NCBI GenBank assembly: GCA_031546985.1
Contig: JAVBJN010000043.1
Coordinates: 1-64,000 of the forward strand
Length of the DNA: 64,000 bases
From: JAVBJN01 sp031546985
GTDB taxonomy: Bacteria > Bacteroidota > Bacteroidia > Chitinophagales > Chitinophagaceae
Direction: 5' to 3'
The position numbers and the translations under genes were made by a program. Shown piece after piece: positions 8,177 to 16,139 of the stretch. Positions within the stretch are counted from its first letter, which is position 1. The number at the start of each line of letters is the position of its first letter. The notes under the pieces are model-generated. The model searched no databases. It was not told the origin of the DNA and saw only the letters and a program-made list of their open reading frames with translations.

Positions 8177-8184
8177 CAAATGTA
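8177..8184 (-). promoter_or_regulatory. Candidate -7 element immediately before ispE
   Basis: On the minus strand TACATTTG (8184 to 8177) matches TAnnTTTG and is separated from the ispE ATG by five bases (TACCC). No convincing -33 element is seen at the expected distance, so confidence is moderate. If used, the mRNA would have a leader of about two bases. Confidence 0.4.
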
Positions 8185-8218
8185 ATAGATGAACAGTGAA
8201 TTAGCCAGTGGGCAAGGT

Positions 8219-9136
8219 TTACAACATCTTATTGCGTTTGAGCAGGTAGGGCAGCAAAATCTGGTCGTAGGGTTTATTGATGTCGGCATCTATCACATCT
8301 ATATGAAACTGCTTACATTTTTCCAGCAACTGCTTGCGGTGTATTTCCATTTGAGCCAGGTAGTTTTCTTTTACCTGGGCCGGGTGGAGTTTTAGTTTTT
8401 CGCCGGTTTCCATATCAATAAACTCATACGGGCGGTTATCGAATTCGAAACGGAGTTCTTTTTCGTGGTCGGTTACATAAAACAAGATTACTTCATGCTT
8501 GTTGTATTTGAGGTGTTGCAGGGCAGAGAACAGTTCGTCCTGGTCGCCGGCAGCATCCAGCATATCGCTGAACAAAATAACCAATGACCGCTTGTGAATA
8601 TTTTCAGCCACCAGGTGCAATACTTCGGGCGTAGCCGTTCGTTTGGTGCCTGCCGCTCCGTCGAACAATTGCTGGAGCTCGCGGTACAGGGTTTTGAAAT
8701 GGGCGGCAGAAGATTTACAGGGTGTTTGCTGCTCCAGGGTTTCGTTAAAGGTGATGAGCCCGGCAGCGTCCAGTTGCTTTTTCATCAGGCAGGTAATGGC
8801 AGCTGCAGCCACGCAACTGTATTGCAACTTGGTGGGTTTTTTATCGCTGCCGTGGTAGTACATGGAGGCCGAATTGTCCATCAGCAGGTAGCAACGCAGG
8901 TTGGTTTCTTCCTCAAACTTTTTTACATACAGCCGGTCGGTCCGGCCCAGTACCTTCCAGTCTATATGTTTCAGCGCATCGCCGGGGTTATACAGGCGGT
9001 GTTCTGCAAACTCAACCGAAAAGCCGTGAAACGGACTTTTATGCAAGCCTATGATAAAACCTTCTACCACTTGCCTGGCCAGCAACTCCAGGTCGGTTCC
9101 GGGTACGAGTACCGGTATTTGTTGTTCTAATTGCAT
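8219..9136 (-). CDS. DUF58 domain protein with vWA-like fold
   Basis: A 305-residue soluble protein of the DUF58 family. The N-terminal DUF58 core contains GFSVEFAEHRLYNPGDALKHIDWK (split: GFSVEFAEHR then YNPGDALKHIDW). It is followed by a von Willebrand A-like region with a MIDAS-type DNSASM near residue 100, and LVILFSDMLDA. Members usually sit beside a MoxR AAA-ATPase and membrane-anchored vWA genes; none of those is here, so this is a solitary member. It is 47 bp upstream of ispE on the same strand and could be co-transcribed with it. Cellular role unknown; MoxR-linked members are thought to act in protein or envelope complex maturation. Confidence 0.85.
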   Translation of the reverse strand: MQLEQQIPVLVPGTDLELLARQVVEGFIIGLHKSPFHGFSVEFAEHRLYNPGDALKHIDWKVLGRTDRLYVKKFEEETNLRCYLLMDNSASMYYHGSDKKPTKLQYSCVAAAAITCLMKKQLDAAGLITFNETLEQQTPCKSSAAHFKTLYRELQQLFDGAAGTKRTATPEVLHLVAENIHKRSLVILFSDMLDAAGDQDELFSALQHLKYNKHEVILFYVTDHEKELRFEFDNRPYEFIDMETGEKLKLHPAQVKENYLAQMEIHRKQLLEKCKQFHIDVIDADINKPYDQILLPYLLKRNKML

Positions 9137-9204
9137 GTTGCATTAAAAATAAGAACTTATCCCTTTCAAAAAAGTATCTGTGTTTTTATATCTGTTGTAA
9201 CTAC

Positions 9205-9234
9205 TTGACTTCAATAATTATTTTACTATATTTA
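9205..9234 (+). promoter_or_regulatory. Near-consensus promoter of the small lipoprotein gene
   Basis: TTG (9205-9207), 19 bp, TATATTTA (9227-9234). The last base differs from TAnnTTTG. The ATG at 9253 follows about 15 nt after the predicted start, which supports choosing that start over 9205. Confidence 0.45.
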
Positions 9235-9252
9235 GGCATTAATTTATCACCA

Positions 9253-9498
9253 ATGAAGAAAATCTTTACGGTTTTGTCCTTATTTGTGTTGACAGTTGTG
9301 GCTTTGTCGTCTTGCACCAGGGAATATTATTGTGAGTGTACTTATACCTATACCGGCCAGCCAGGCTTACCTGATCCGCAAACCAGTAAAACCGTAATTA
9401 GAAATACGAAGCAGAAGGCAGATGACATTTGTACTTCCCGCTCCAAGAACTATGAATCGGGAGGGGTAAAAACGCAAGAAAAATGTGTATTACTGTAA
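9253..9498 (+). CDS. Small lipoprotein of unknown function
   Basis: An 81-residue lipoprotein with signal peptide MKKIFTVLSLFVLTVVALSSC (lipobox LSSC, split over the limit of one run). The mature ~61 residues contain four further cysteines (YYCECTY, DDICTS, EKCVLL) that could form two disulfides. No family recognised. I chose the ATG at 9253 because the longer start at 9205 overlaps the promoter. Monocistronic: a strong terminator follows at 9526-9562. Confidence 0.65.
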   Translation: MKKIFTVLSLFVLTVVALSSCTREYYCECTYTYTGQPGLPDPQTSKTVIRNTKQKADDICTSRSKNYESGGVKTQEKCVLL

Positions 9499-9525
9499 AC
9501 CAGTAAAACACAGTATATCGTATAT

Positions 9526-9562
9526 TGGGCATTCAATACAAATTGAATGCCCATATTTTTTT
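9526..9562 (+). terminator. Terminator after the small lipoprotein gene
   Basis: The stem GGGCATTCAAT/ATTGAATGCCC has a 4-nt loop, followed by ATATTTTTTT. It lies 6 bp before the start of the next gene (9568), so that gene must be served by read-through or by a promoter overlapping this region. Confidence 0.85.
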
Positions 9563-9567
9563 AAGTT

Positions 9568-10497
9568 ATGATCAAGAAGATTGCAGGATATACGCTGAGT
9601 GTGCTTTTAGGGTTGGTATTTATCTATTCTGCCTATACCAAAATAGCTTTCATAGAACCTTTTGAATGGAATTTTGTAGAGCTGGGCTTGGCCAACTGGA
9701 CGGTTGCGCCCATCTTGTCGCGCTTGTTTGTAGGGCTTGAGTTTTTCCTGGGTGCTATGCTGATTTTACAGGTAGCGCTGCGCCGGTTTACCTACAAGGC
9801 AGTGGCTGGTTTATTGGTTGTGTTTTCGCTGTACTTGCTGTGGCAGATTATAGCTTCGGGCAATAAAGGCAACTGCGGTTGCTTTGGTGAAATGGTAAAA
9901 ATGACACCGCTCGAAGGCATTCTGAAAAATGTGGTGATGCTGGTGATCGTGCTGGTGCTGGCCAAAATACACGACGGCATTAAATGGAAAGAGCAGGGGT
10001 ACATTTTTTTCCTGTTGCTGGCTGCTGCTTTTGCAACGCCGTTTATCATGAATCCGCTGAACTACGCCGTTATTAAAACGCATAAAAAAGAAGCAGTAGG
10101 GTATAAAGCCCGTTACGAGCCTTTGTACGACATGCATGTGCTAGACCAGAGCAAGATAGACCTGGGCAAAGGTAAGCACGTGGTGGCCTTTCTGAGCCTC
10201 ACCTGCCCGCATTGCCGCAAAGCCGCGTATAAGATGCACATTATGTACGACCGCAATCCGCAATTGCCTTTCCTGATGGTATTGAATGGCGATAGTACCG
10301 ATCTGAAACCTTTCTTTGAAGAAACCAAAGCCCAAAAGATTCCGCATGTAATGTTTAACGAAGGGCCTAAGTTTATTGATATGGCCAGTCTTTCATTACC
10401 CTCATTACAGTGGTGGGATAATGGCATTGTGGTGCGCAAGCCCAATTACTTTGAGCTGAAGCAAGACGAGATTGAAGCGTGGATCATTAGTAAATAA
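9568..10497 (+). CDS. MauE/DoxX-like membrane protein fused to a thioredoxin-like domain
   Basis: A 309-residue inner-membrane protein. The first ~190 residues have four to five hydrophobic segments of the MauE/DoxX type. A conserved NCGCFG motif (Cys103, Cys105) follows the third segment. After ~TPFIMNPLNY the chain leaves the membrane and forms a thioredoxin-like domain with a CPHC active site (Cys213-Cys216, in FLSLTCPHCRKAAYKM). By family knowledge MauE-type proteins pass reducing power or support disulfide formation across the membrane. The fusion to a CxxC domain suggests a thiol-disulfide relay in the envelope. The partner substrate is unknown, though the cysteine-containing lipoprotein upstream is a possible client (inference). 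Confidence 0.75.
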   Translation: MIKKIAGYTLSVLLGLVFIYSAYTKIAFIEPFEWNFVELGLANWTVAPILSRLFVGLEFFLGAMLILQVALRRFTYKAVAGLLVVFSLYLLWQIIASGNKGNCGCFGEMVKMTPLEGILKNVVMLVIVLVLAKIHDGIKWKEQGYIFFLLLAAAFATPFIMNPLNYAVIKTHKKEAVGYKARYEPLYDMHVLDQSKIDLGKGKHVVAFLSLTCPHCRKAAYKMHIMYDRNPQLPFLMVLNGDSTDLKPFFEETKAQKIPHVMFNEGPKFIDMASLSLPSLQWWDNGIVVRKPNYFELKQDEIEAWIISK

Positions 10498-10566
10498 AAT
10501 GTGTGATTGGTGGATGTCTGATGTCTGGTTTTTCAGCGTTGAAGCACCCTTTTTTAATGTAAAAAC

Positions 10567-10602
10567 TAAAACCCTGCCAGCGTTTACACGTGGCAGGGTT
10601 TA
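10567..10602. terminator. Bidirectional terminator between the MauE fusion and rluF
   Basis: The stem AAACCCTGCCA/TGGCAGGGTTT has an 11-nt loop, with A-rich and T-rich flanks, in the gap between two converging genes. It can serve both strands. Confidence 0.8.
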
Positions 10603-10626
10603 TTGTTTATTGACGTTGCAAAGCGA

Positions 10627-11628
10627 TTATCTTTTTCTACCGCTTTTGCGGTATTCTTTGAATGTTTTAGTCGATTTGGAAGGATGTCCTTCGCTCTGAG
10701 GTCTGGGTTTGCCATTGGCAGCCGGATTGCCCTTTGCGCCTGGCTTGCCCGATTTAGGAGCATCGGTAGGTTTACCCTTGGTTTTAAAGGATGGCGCTTC
10801 TTTCTCCTTTGGTTTTTCGGCAGGTTGCGGAGCTGCTTTTTTTACCGGGCGCGGCCTTTTCACCACAGAAGCTTCTTCAGTTTTGCTGCTGGTGGCTACG
10901 AGGTGGTTCAGCTTAATCATCTCATCCGGGGTGAGGTAGCGCCAATGACCTGTAGGAAGTTTACCCAAAGGCACATTCATGATGCGGATGCGCACCAGCT
11001 TGGTTACTTTATACTCCAGCGCTTCGCACATGCGGCGGATCTGGCGGTTAAGTCCCTGTGTGAGAATGATGCGGAAAGAATATTTGCTTTCCTGCTTTAT
11101 GGTAGTAGGCTTAGTCCAGGTGCCCAGGATTTTTACCCCTTCGCCCATCTGGCGTATAAAATCGGTACTGATGGGTTTGTCTACGGATACGATGTATTCT
11201 TTTTCGTGGTTGTTGCCCGCACGAAGAATCTTATTTACGATATCGCCATCGTTGGTGAGGAAAATTAGTCCTTCGGAATCTTTATCCAATCTGCCGATAG
11301 GGAAGATGCGTTGCGGGTGGCGGAGAAAGTCGATGATGTTCGTCTTGTCGTTGGTATCTGTGGTACAGGTAATACCCGCCGGTTTGTTGAAAGCGATGTA
11401 AAGTGTTTTCACTTTTTTACGGATCGGCTCGCCATCAATACGCACCACATCACCAGGGTATACCCGGTTGCCTTTATTGGCATCTACATTATTGATGCTT
11501 ACTCTTTCCTGCTCAATATATTCATCCGCATCGCGGCGTGAGCAAAAGCCACTGTCACTGATATATTTATTCAGGCTTACTGAATCGTCTTCGCTGCGGA
11601 TATTACCGGGTTTGTTTTTTTGTGCCAT
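10627..11628 (-). CDS. rluF: RluF/RsuA-family 23S rRNA pseudouridine synthase with a long basic tail
   Basis: A 333-residue protein. The S4 RNA-binding domain is at about 17-75 (LNKYISDSGFCSRRDADEYI) and the catalytic domain at about 78-245. The catalytic motif is GRLDKDSEGLIFLTNDG (Asp in RLD), with GLNRQIRRMCEALEY as the family's second motif. These fit the RluF/RsuA group, which converts a uridine in 23S or 16S rRNA to pseudouridine; RluF is the nearest by recall. From about residue 245 the protein is a low-complexity Lys/Pro/Gly/Ala-rich tail of ~90 residues absent from E. coli RluF, probably disordered and RNA-binding. A promoter-like TAACTTTG is 30 bp upstream. Confidence 0.88.
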   Translation of the reverse strand: MAQKNKPGNIRSEDDSVSLNKYISDSGFCSRRDADEYIEQERVSINNVDANKGNRVYPGDVVRIDGEPIRKKVKTLYIAFNKPAGITCTTDTNDKTNIIDFLRHPQRIFPIGRLDKDSEGLIFLTNDGDIVNKILRAGNNHEKEYIVSVDKPISTDFIRQMGEGVKILGTWTKPTTIKQESKYSFRIILTQGLNRQIRRMCEALEYKVTKLVRIRIMNVPLGKLPTGHWRYLTPDEMIKLNHLVATSSKTEEASVVKRPRPVKKAAPQPAEKPKEKEAPSFKTKGKPTDAPKSGKPGAKGNPAANGKPRPQSEGHPSKSTKTFKEYRKSGRKR

Positions 11629-11657
11629 AGTACCGTTTCGGAAATTACTCCGGAGCG

Positions 11658-11665
11658 CAAAGTTA
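11658..11665 (-). promoter_or_regulatory. Candidate -7 element of rluF
   Basis: TAACTTTG on the minus strand (11665 to 11658) fits TAnnTTTG and lies 30 bp before the rluF ATG. No clear -33 TTG is seen at 17-20 bp. Confidence 0.5.
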
Positions 11666-11787
11666 CTTTCAATTATCGGCGTTGAGGATAGAAATATTAG
11701 AAACTGGCAGTAGAAGCAAAAAGTTTATTGGCTTAAAGCGCTTTATATTGAAATTGTATTTAATTTTAATGCATAAATCTGATAATC

Positions 11788-12246
11788 ATGAAAAAGATCA
11801 TCCCCGTTTTATTAATTGCCATGCTCGCCGGAACGGCTACCTATGCCCAGATAGACCTGAACAAGGCCGCCAGTTCTGTATCTCAGGGACTTACATCTGC
11901 CAATGCATTATCGCAACTGGCCGAGGGTATAGCTCCCAAAATGTTTAACAGCAACTGGGCGGCAAATAAAGCCTCCTGGCTGTCTAGTGCCGGAAAAGTA
12001 ACTTCTGCGCTTGGTGCCGGGCAACAGCTGGGCAAACTGGCCGGATTTCTTAAACCAGGGGCTTTCAAAAGTTCATGGGGTAGTATCAGCAAAGGCTGGA
12101 TGTCTAAGGTGCAAAACCTGACCAGCAATAAGGAATTGGGTAATTCTATTGGTACGCTGGTAAATAATATGAATGATGATGCATTTACCAGCTCTTTTGC
12201 CAAAAACAAAAGCACCTGGCTTTCTGCGTTGAATATGCTGAAATAA
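11788..12246 (+). CDS. Secreted protein of three ~48-residue repeats, unknown function
   Basis: A 152-residue protein with a Sec signal peptide (MKKIIPVLLIAMLAGTATYAQ, cleavage after TYA; split for length). The mature chain is built of three imperfect repeats. Each ends in F-x-S-x-(W/F)-x3-K-x2-W-(L/M)-S: NSNWAANKASWLSS, KSSWGSISKGWMSK and TSSFAKNKSTWLSA. Each is preceded by an L-x2-L-x4-hydrophobic helix (LSQLAEGI, LGKLAGFL, IGTLVNNM). No cysteine or lipobox is present, so the product is probably a soluble periplasmic or secreted helical protein. No known family recognised. Monocistronic, with a shared terminator at 12266-12301. Confidence 0.65.
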   Translation: MKKIIPVLLIAMLAGTATYAQIDLNKAASSVSQGLTSANALSQLAEGIAPKMFNSNWAANKASWLSSAGKVTSALGAGQQLGKLAGFLKPGAFKSSWGSISKGWMSKVQNLTSNKELGNSIGTLVNNMNDDAFTSSFAKNKSTWLSALNMLK

Positions 12247-12265
12247 ATTATGGTTTTTAGCCACA

Positions 12266-12301
12266 AAAAGAAGCCCGGCGCAATTGCACCGGGCTTCTTT
12301 T
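12266..12301. terminator. Bidirectional terminator
   Basis: The stem AAAAGAAGCCCGG/CCGGGCTTCTTTT has a 10-nt loop and lies between the converging genes 11788-12246 (+) and 12319-13917 (-). Confidence 0.9.
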
Positions 12302-12318
12302 GCTTATATAGTTATGGC

Positions 12319-13917
12319 CTAATCGAGGTATAACCAGGCCATTTTAGCCACTTTATTGCCACCTTCTTTATCGATCATAATAGTAGCGTAAGTATGGGTT
12401 TCGGGTTTGTAATCGGATACACTGAACATCGCAAACCGCTTATCTTTTTTACCATCGGGATTGCCAAAAACATACTCCCGTTGAAAATCGCCGTTTCGGA
12501 GTACATAACAAAATGCATCGGTGCCACTGATGGTGGTTACGGTATATATTTTTCCTTTGCGAAGAGCCTCTTCGTTTTTCTCATAGTCATTTAAGAAAAT
12601 GTAACCGGTGTTGTTTTTACCTTCGGCGTAAGCGAATGAAAGAAACTGGTTGCCGTAGCTCATATCCTGAACCGTATTTCTACGCTCATTTACATAAAGC
12701 TCTTTGTACAACTCTGCTTTTACCATTTGCGATTTGGGAATAAAGCTGGACGACAGTTCATTGCCGCTGGCATCGAGAGTGCTTACGCCCATATTGCCCA
12801 GGTAGGTTACTATGCGGGATGTTTTGCTGTAATAAATCACTTCCTGGGTTATTTCTTCCATAATTACCGTATAAGTGTTGTTTTTATTTACATAAATGTC
12901 CTGAGGTAATCCGGTAAAGCCGTTTTTGTATTCGTTTTTTCGCGCCAGCTCATCCAGTTTAGGCGTTTGGAGCGGCATTACTTTAAGCAATGCAAACGAG
13001 TTGGGATCTATAAAAGTGAGCAACGGCATGTACGAAGTAGTGCTCTTATTACTTAAGAATTTCTGTCTGATGTCCATCATGGTAATGGAAAGCAGGGTAA
13101 TTACATCGCTTTGTGGGTTGTAACAAATTGCTGTACGGGTAAAGCCATTCTCATTGGCGTAGTCCAGCAGTTTATGCTTAAAAGAAGTGCTGCCTTTTTC
13201 AAGTTTGCCTACAATCAGTTGCGCATTTTTTTTGCCAGGGTTAGATCCAAAAGCCGTAATCACTACCGACTTTTCTCCCAATACCACCATATTTGCATAA
13301 TCCAGCCTCTTAAAATTAATATCGGCTGCGGAAAGATCGCCCCGGCTGATCTCCTGGTGCTGTTTGTTGTAATGCACAACCTGGAAACGTTGGTCTTTTT
13401 CATCTGCCGGGAAAAGCGCTACAGCATAATTATCAGAGTATGCATCTTTTTCAACACTGGAATAGCGGGCAGGTAAATTATTTGTGGCCTGGCGAAGATC
13501 GCCAATAGGATCTTCTTTAAGCATCTTACCATTTTTACCATCTATCACCAAACGGAAAAGCATAGGTTTTCTACCGGCAGACTGTTGAATAAATAGTACA
13601 ATGTTGCCATCTATTTCGTACACACCTTTGATCTCTGCTTTTTTCATTTTGCCGGATTCCCACACATCCGATTCATGGTTCAATTCGGCTATGGGGCGTT
13701 TACCAGCATCAAACAGTTTGATGAATATGCCATCTTTGGGTGTAACGTTGATCATTGCGGTATTTCCATTTTTCAACAGCATTACTTTCAATGAGCCTTC
13801 AGTTGGTTCTTTAAAGCCCTGGCTAAGGTCATATTTTAAAGCATAAACGGGTAGGGTAGTTATGCTGCTGACAGACAGAATGGCTGCGAGGCCGAGGGTA
13901 TGGATAAGTTTATTCAT
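12319..13917 (-). CDS. Secreted protein of unknown function, tandem paralogue A
   Basis: A 532-residue protein with a Sec signal peptide (MNKLIHTLGLAAILSVSS... TLPVYA). It is paralogous over its full length to the gene immediately upstream (13996-15627). Both start LKYDLSQGFKEPTxGSLKVM and both end in a block with REYVFGNPxGKxDKRFAMFSVSDY and a terminal WxYLD. Repeated YDNYAV-, SRIVTYLGNxGVS- and beta-strand-rich segments suggest a beta-propeller-like fold, but I recognise no catalytic motif or family. I placed the start at 13917 by alignment with the paralogue; an ATG four codons upstream (13929) is also possible. The two genes are 78 bp apart and probably co-transcribed. Confidence 0.65.
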   Translation of the reverse strand: MNKLIHTLGLAAILSVSSITTLPVYALKYDLSQGFKEPTEGSLKVMLLKNGNTAMINVTPKDGIFIKLFDAGKRPIAELNHESDVWESGKMKKAEIKGVYEIDGNIVLFIQQSAGRKPMLFRLVIDGKNGKMLKEDPIGDLRQATNNLPARYSSVEKDAYSDNYAVALFPADEKDQRFQVVHYNKQHQEISRGDLSAADINFKRLDYANMVVLGEKSVVITAFGSNPGKKNAQLIVGKLEKGSTSFKHKLLDYANENGFTRTAICYNPQSDVITLLSITMMDIRQKFLSNKSTTSYMPLLTFIDPNSFALLKVMPLQTPKLDELARKNEYKNGFTGLPQDIYVNKNNTYTVIMEEITQEVIYYSKTSRIVTYLGNMGVSTLDASGNELSSSFIPKSQMVKAELYKELYVNERRNTVQDMSYGNQFLSFAYAEGKNNTGYIFLNDYEKNEEALRKGKIYTVTTISGTDAFCYVLRNGDFQREYVFGNPDGKKDKRFAMFSVSDYKPETHTYATIMIDKEGGNKVAKMAWLYLD

Positions 13918-13995
13918 ATTATTTTTCATCGAATGGAAATAGTAATTATTTCTTCCTTTAGATTTTCATGAAGGTGCATCTTATTACAACTGAAA

Positions 13996-15627
13996 CTAAT
14001 CAAGGTACACCCAAGCTACTTTGGCTACCTTTTTATTGTCTTCTTTATCAATCATGATAGTAACGTAAGTATGGGTATCCGGGTTGTAATCGGATACACT
14101 GAACATTGCAAATCGTTTATCATTTTTACCCTCAGGGTTACCAAATACATATTCTCGTTGAAAATCTCCATTTTTGAGAACATGATAAAATGCATCAGTA
14201 CCGCTAATGGCGTTTACTGTGGCGATTTTTCCATTCCGTATACTTTCAGTATTCTTAGCATTGTCGTTAAAGAAAATGTAACCGGCGGTTTGGCTTTTGT
14301 TATAAGAGAATGAGAGAAACTGGGCGCCGAAGTACAACTCCTGTACCGTATTTCTGCGTTCATTTAAATACATTGGATTGTACAACCCCCCTTTCCCCGT
14401 TTGAGACATAGGAATAAGATTGGAAGCTGTTTCATCGCCATTAGCATCGATGGTGCTTACCCCGATATTGCCGAGGTAAGTAACAATGCGTGATTGATGA
14501 CGCACCAATTTCTTTGTTATTTCTTCTGAAACAACGGTGTAAGTATTATTGGCATTGATGTAAAAGTCTTGAGGTAAACCGGCAAATCCATTTGGAGACC
14601 CATTTTTTTGTGCCAGTTCGTCCAGTTTGGGCAATTGTAGCGGTATAACCTTAAGTAATGAAAACGAGTTAGGGTCTATAAACGTAAGCAGTGGCATATA
14701 TGTGGCAGTACCTACGGCCTGTAAAAATTTCTTTTGGGTACTTACCATAGTGATGGAAAGCATGGCTAGAACATCGGTTTGGGGATTGTACCGTAGAATG
14801 GCTTTAGTATCCTTAAAATCATCTGTAAATTCCAGTAGCTTATGTTTAAACGAGGGACTTCCTTTTTCTAGTTTGGAAACAATGAGGCGTGAGTCTTTGC
14901 CGCCGGAATTATCAGTATTGTAACCATATACAGTAACCAAAACGGATTTGTTGCCAAGCACTATCATACCTACATAGTTGAGATATTTGAATTGGTTGTC
15001 GGGTGAATTAAAATAGGCTCTGCTGATTTCCTGATGTTCTTTGTTGTAATGCACTACCTGGATGCGCTTGTTACGATCTGGTTCAAAACCCATAAAATGA
15101 ACCACTGCATAATTGTCGGAGTACTCATCTTTTTCTATATAAAAATCATCTGGTAGCACGTCGCCAAACTTCATGGCATAGAAGTCTTTTGAGCCATATC
15201 TGTGCAATGAACCTATCTTTTCTTCTTTGAGCCTGGTGCCCGTTTGGCCGTCTATTACCAGACGGAAAAGTACAGGTGTTCTGTCAAGCGTCTGTTGAAT
15301 AAAAATGACCATATTGCCATCAATCTCATATATTCTTTTGATTTCGGGACTATTCGTTTTGGTTGTCCCCCACAAATTTGAGTCGTGCTTTATTTTAGAG
15401 ATCTTTTTTCTATTGGTGTCGAATAATGTGATGGAAATACCTTCTGTAGATTTAATTCTCAATAATGCGGTATTGCCATTTTTCAACAGCATTACTTTTA
15501 ATGAGCCGTCGGTTGGTTCTTTAAAGCCCTGGCTAAGGTCATATTTTAAAGCATAAGCGGGTAGGGTAGTTATGCTGCTGACAGACAGAATGGCTGCGAG
15601 GCCAATGGCGCGGATAAATTTATTCAT
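13996..15627 (-). CDS. Secreted protein of unknown function, tandem paralogue B
   Basis: A 543-residue exported protein, paralogue of 12319-13917. The signal peptide MNKFIRAIGLAAILSV and the first mature residues are almost the same as in A. At the DNA level 15466-15603 matches 13756-13893 at about 133 of 138 bases, while the middle of the proteins is clearly diverged. The true start is the ATG at 15627. The longer reading frame to 15792 would run through the trxA terminator and into trxA. It carries an insertion relative to A near residues 100-130 (YGSKDFYAMKFGDVLPDDFY). Function unknown. Confidence 0.65.
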   Translation of the reverse strand: MNKFIRAIGLAAILSVSSITTLPAYALKYDLSQGFKEPTDGSLKVMLLKNGNTALLRIKSTEGISITLFDTNRKKISKIKHDSNLWGTTKTNSPEIKRIYEIDGNMVIFIQQTLDRTPVLFRLVIDGQTGTRLKEEKIGSLHRYGSKDFYAMKFGDVLPDDFYIEKDEYSDNYAVVHFMGFEPDRNKRIQVVHYNKEHQEISRAYFNSPDNQFKYLNYVGMIVLGNKSVLVTVYGYNTDNSGGKDSRLIVSKLEKGSPSFKHKLLEFTDDFKDTKAILRYNPQTDVLAMLSITMVSTQKKFLQAVGTATYMPLLTFIDPNSFSLLKVIPLQLPKLDELAQKNGSPNGFAGLPQDFYINANNTYTVVSEEITKKLVRHQSRIVTYLGNIGVSTIDANGDETASNLIPMSQTGKGGLYNPMYLNERRNTVQELYFGAQFLSFSYNKSQTAGYIFFNDNAKNTESIRNGKIATVNAISGTDAFYHVLKNGDFQREYVFGNPEGKNDKRFAMFSVSDYNPDTHTYVTIMIDKEDNKKVAKVAWVYLD

Positions 15628-15687
15628 ACAATTCAATAAAACAGGGCGCAAGATAGCAGGTATTTTTGTGTTATAGCCATGAAATAA

Positions 15688-15713
15688 CAAAGGCCATCCG
15701 AAGATGACCTTTG
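15688..15713 (-). terminator. trxA terminator
   Basis: An 11-bp hairpin CAAAGGTCATC-TTCG-GATGGCCTTTG on the minus strand (one G-U pair, UUCG tetraloop) is followed by TTATTTC. It lies just downstream of trxA. Confidence 0.7.
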
Positions 15714-15739
15714 TATATGATATTTCAGTAAAAAGCAGA

Positions 15740-16057
15740 TTACATGTGCGCCTGAATCTTTTTGTCCAGTGCATTTTTAGGAACAGCGCCAACCTGCTTG
15801 TCTACAACCTGGCCATTTTTGATGAACAGGATGCAAGGAATGCTGGTAATGCCATATTGTACAGACAGGTTAGGGTTTTCGTCTACATTAACTTTACCCA
15901 CATTAACCTTACCTGTGTATTCGGTAGAAAGGGCATCGATTGCAGGGCCTAAAGCCAGGCAAGGACCGCACCATGGAGCCCAGAAATCTACTACGTTCAG
16001 TTTGTCCGATTGTAAAACTTCCTGGTCGAAGTTAGCATCAGTGAATACAGCTGCCAT
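15740..16057 (-). CDS. trxA: Thioredoxin
   Basis: A 105-residue cytoplasmic thioredoxin of normal length without signal peptide. The active site FWAPWCGPC has Cys30 and Cys33; the buried Asp (VVDFW) and the cis-Pro loop (ITSIPCILF) are present. An additional Cys sits directly after the cis-Pro. It reduces protein disulfides using thioredoxin reductase, which is not in the window. A candidate -7 element TATATTTG lies 43 bp upstream (16108 to 16101). dnaE ends 83 bp upstream on the same strand. Confidence 0.95.
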   Translation of the reverse strand: MAAVFTDANFDQEVLQSDKLNVVDFWAPWCGPCLALGPAIDALSTEYTGKVNVGKVNVDENPNLSVQYGITSIPCILFIKNGQVVDKQVGAVPKNALDKKIQAHM

Positions 16058-16100
16058 TTTTATTGTTTTTTGTTAGTTGAATAATTCTGAATAAGGATGA

Positions 16101-16108
16101 CAAATATA
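16101..16108 (-). promoter_or_regulatory. Candidate -7 element of trxA
   Basis: TATATTTG on the minus strand, 43 bp before the trxA ATG; the -33 element is not clear. Confidence 0.45.
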
Positions 16109-16139
16109 AAGCCAAAATCGATTACCTGCTATTCTGACA

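Noticed and set aside
10603..11268. A 221-codon plus-strand frame opposite rluF
   Set aside because: It overlaps the conserved S4 and catalytic parts of rluF; Phe/Arg-rich translation without domain.
15628..15792. Overlap of paralogue B with trxA
   Set aside because: The overlap disappears when the start homologous to paralogue A (15627) is used; the extension crosses the trxA terminator.
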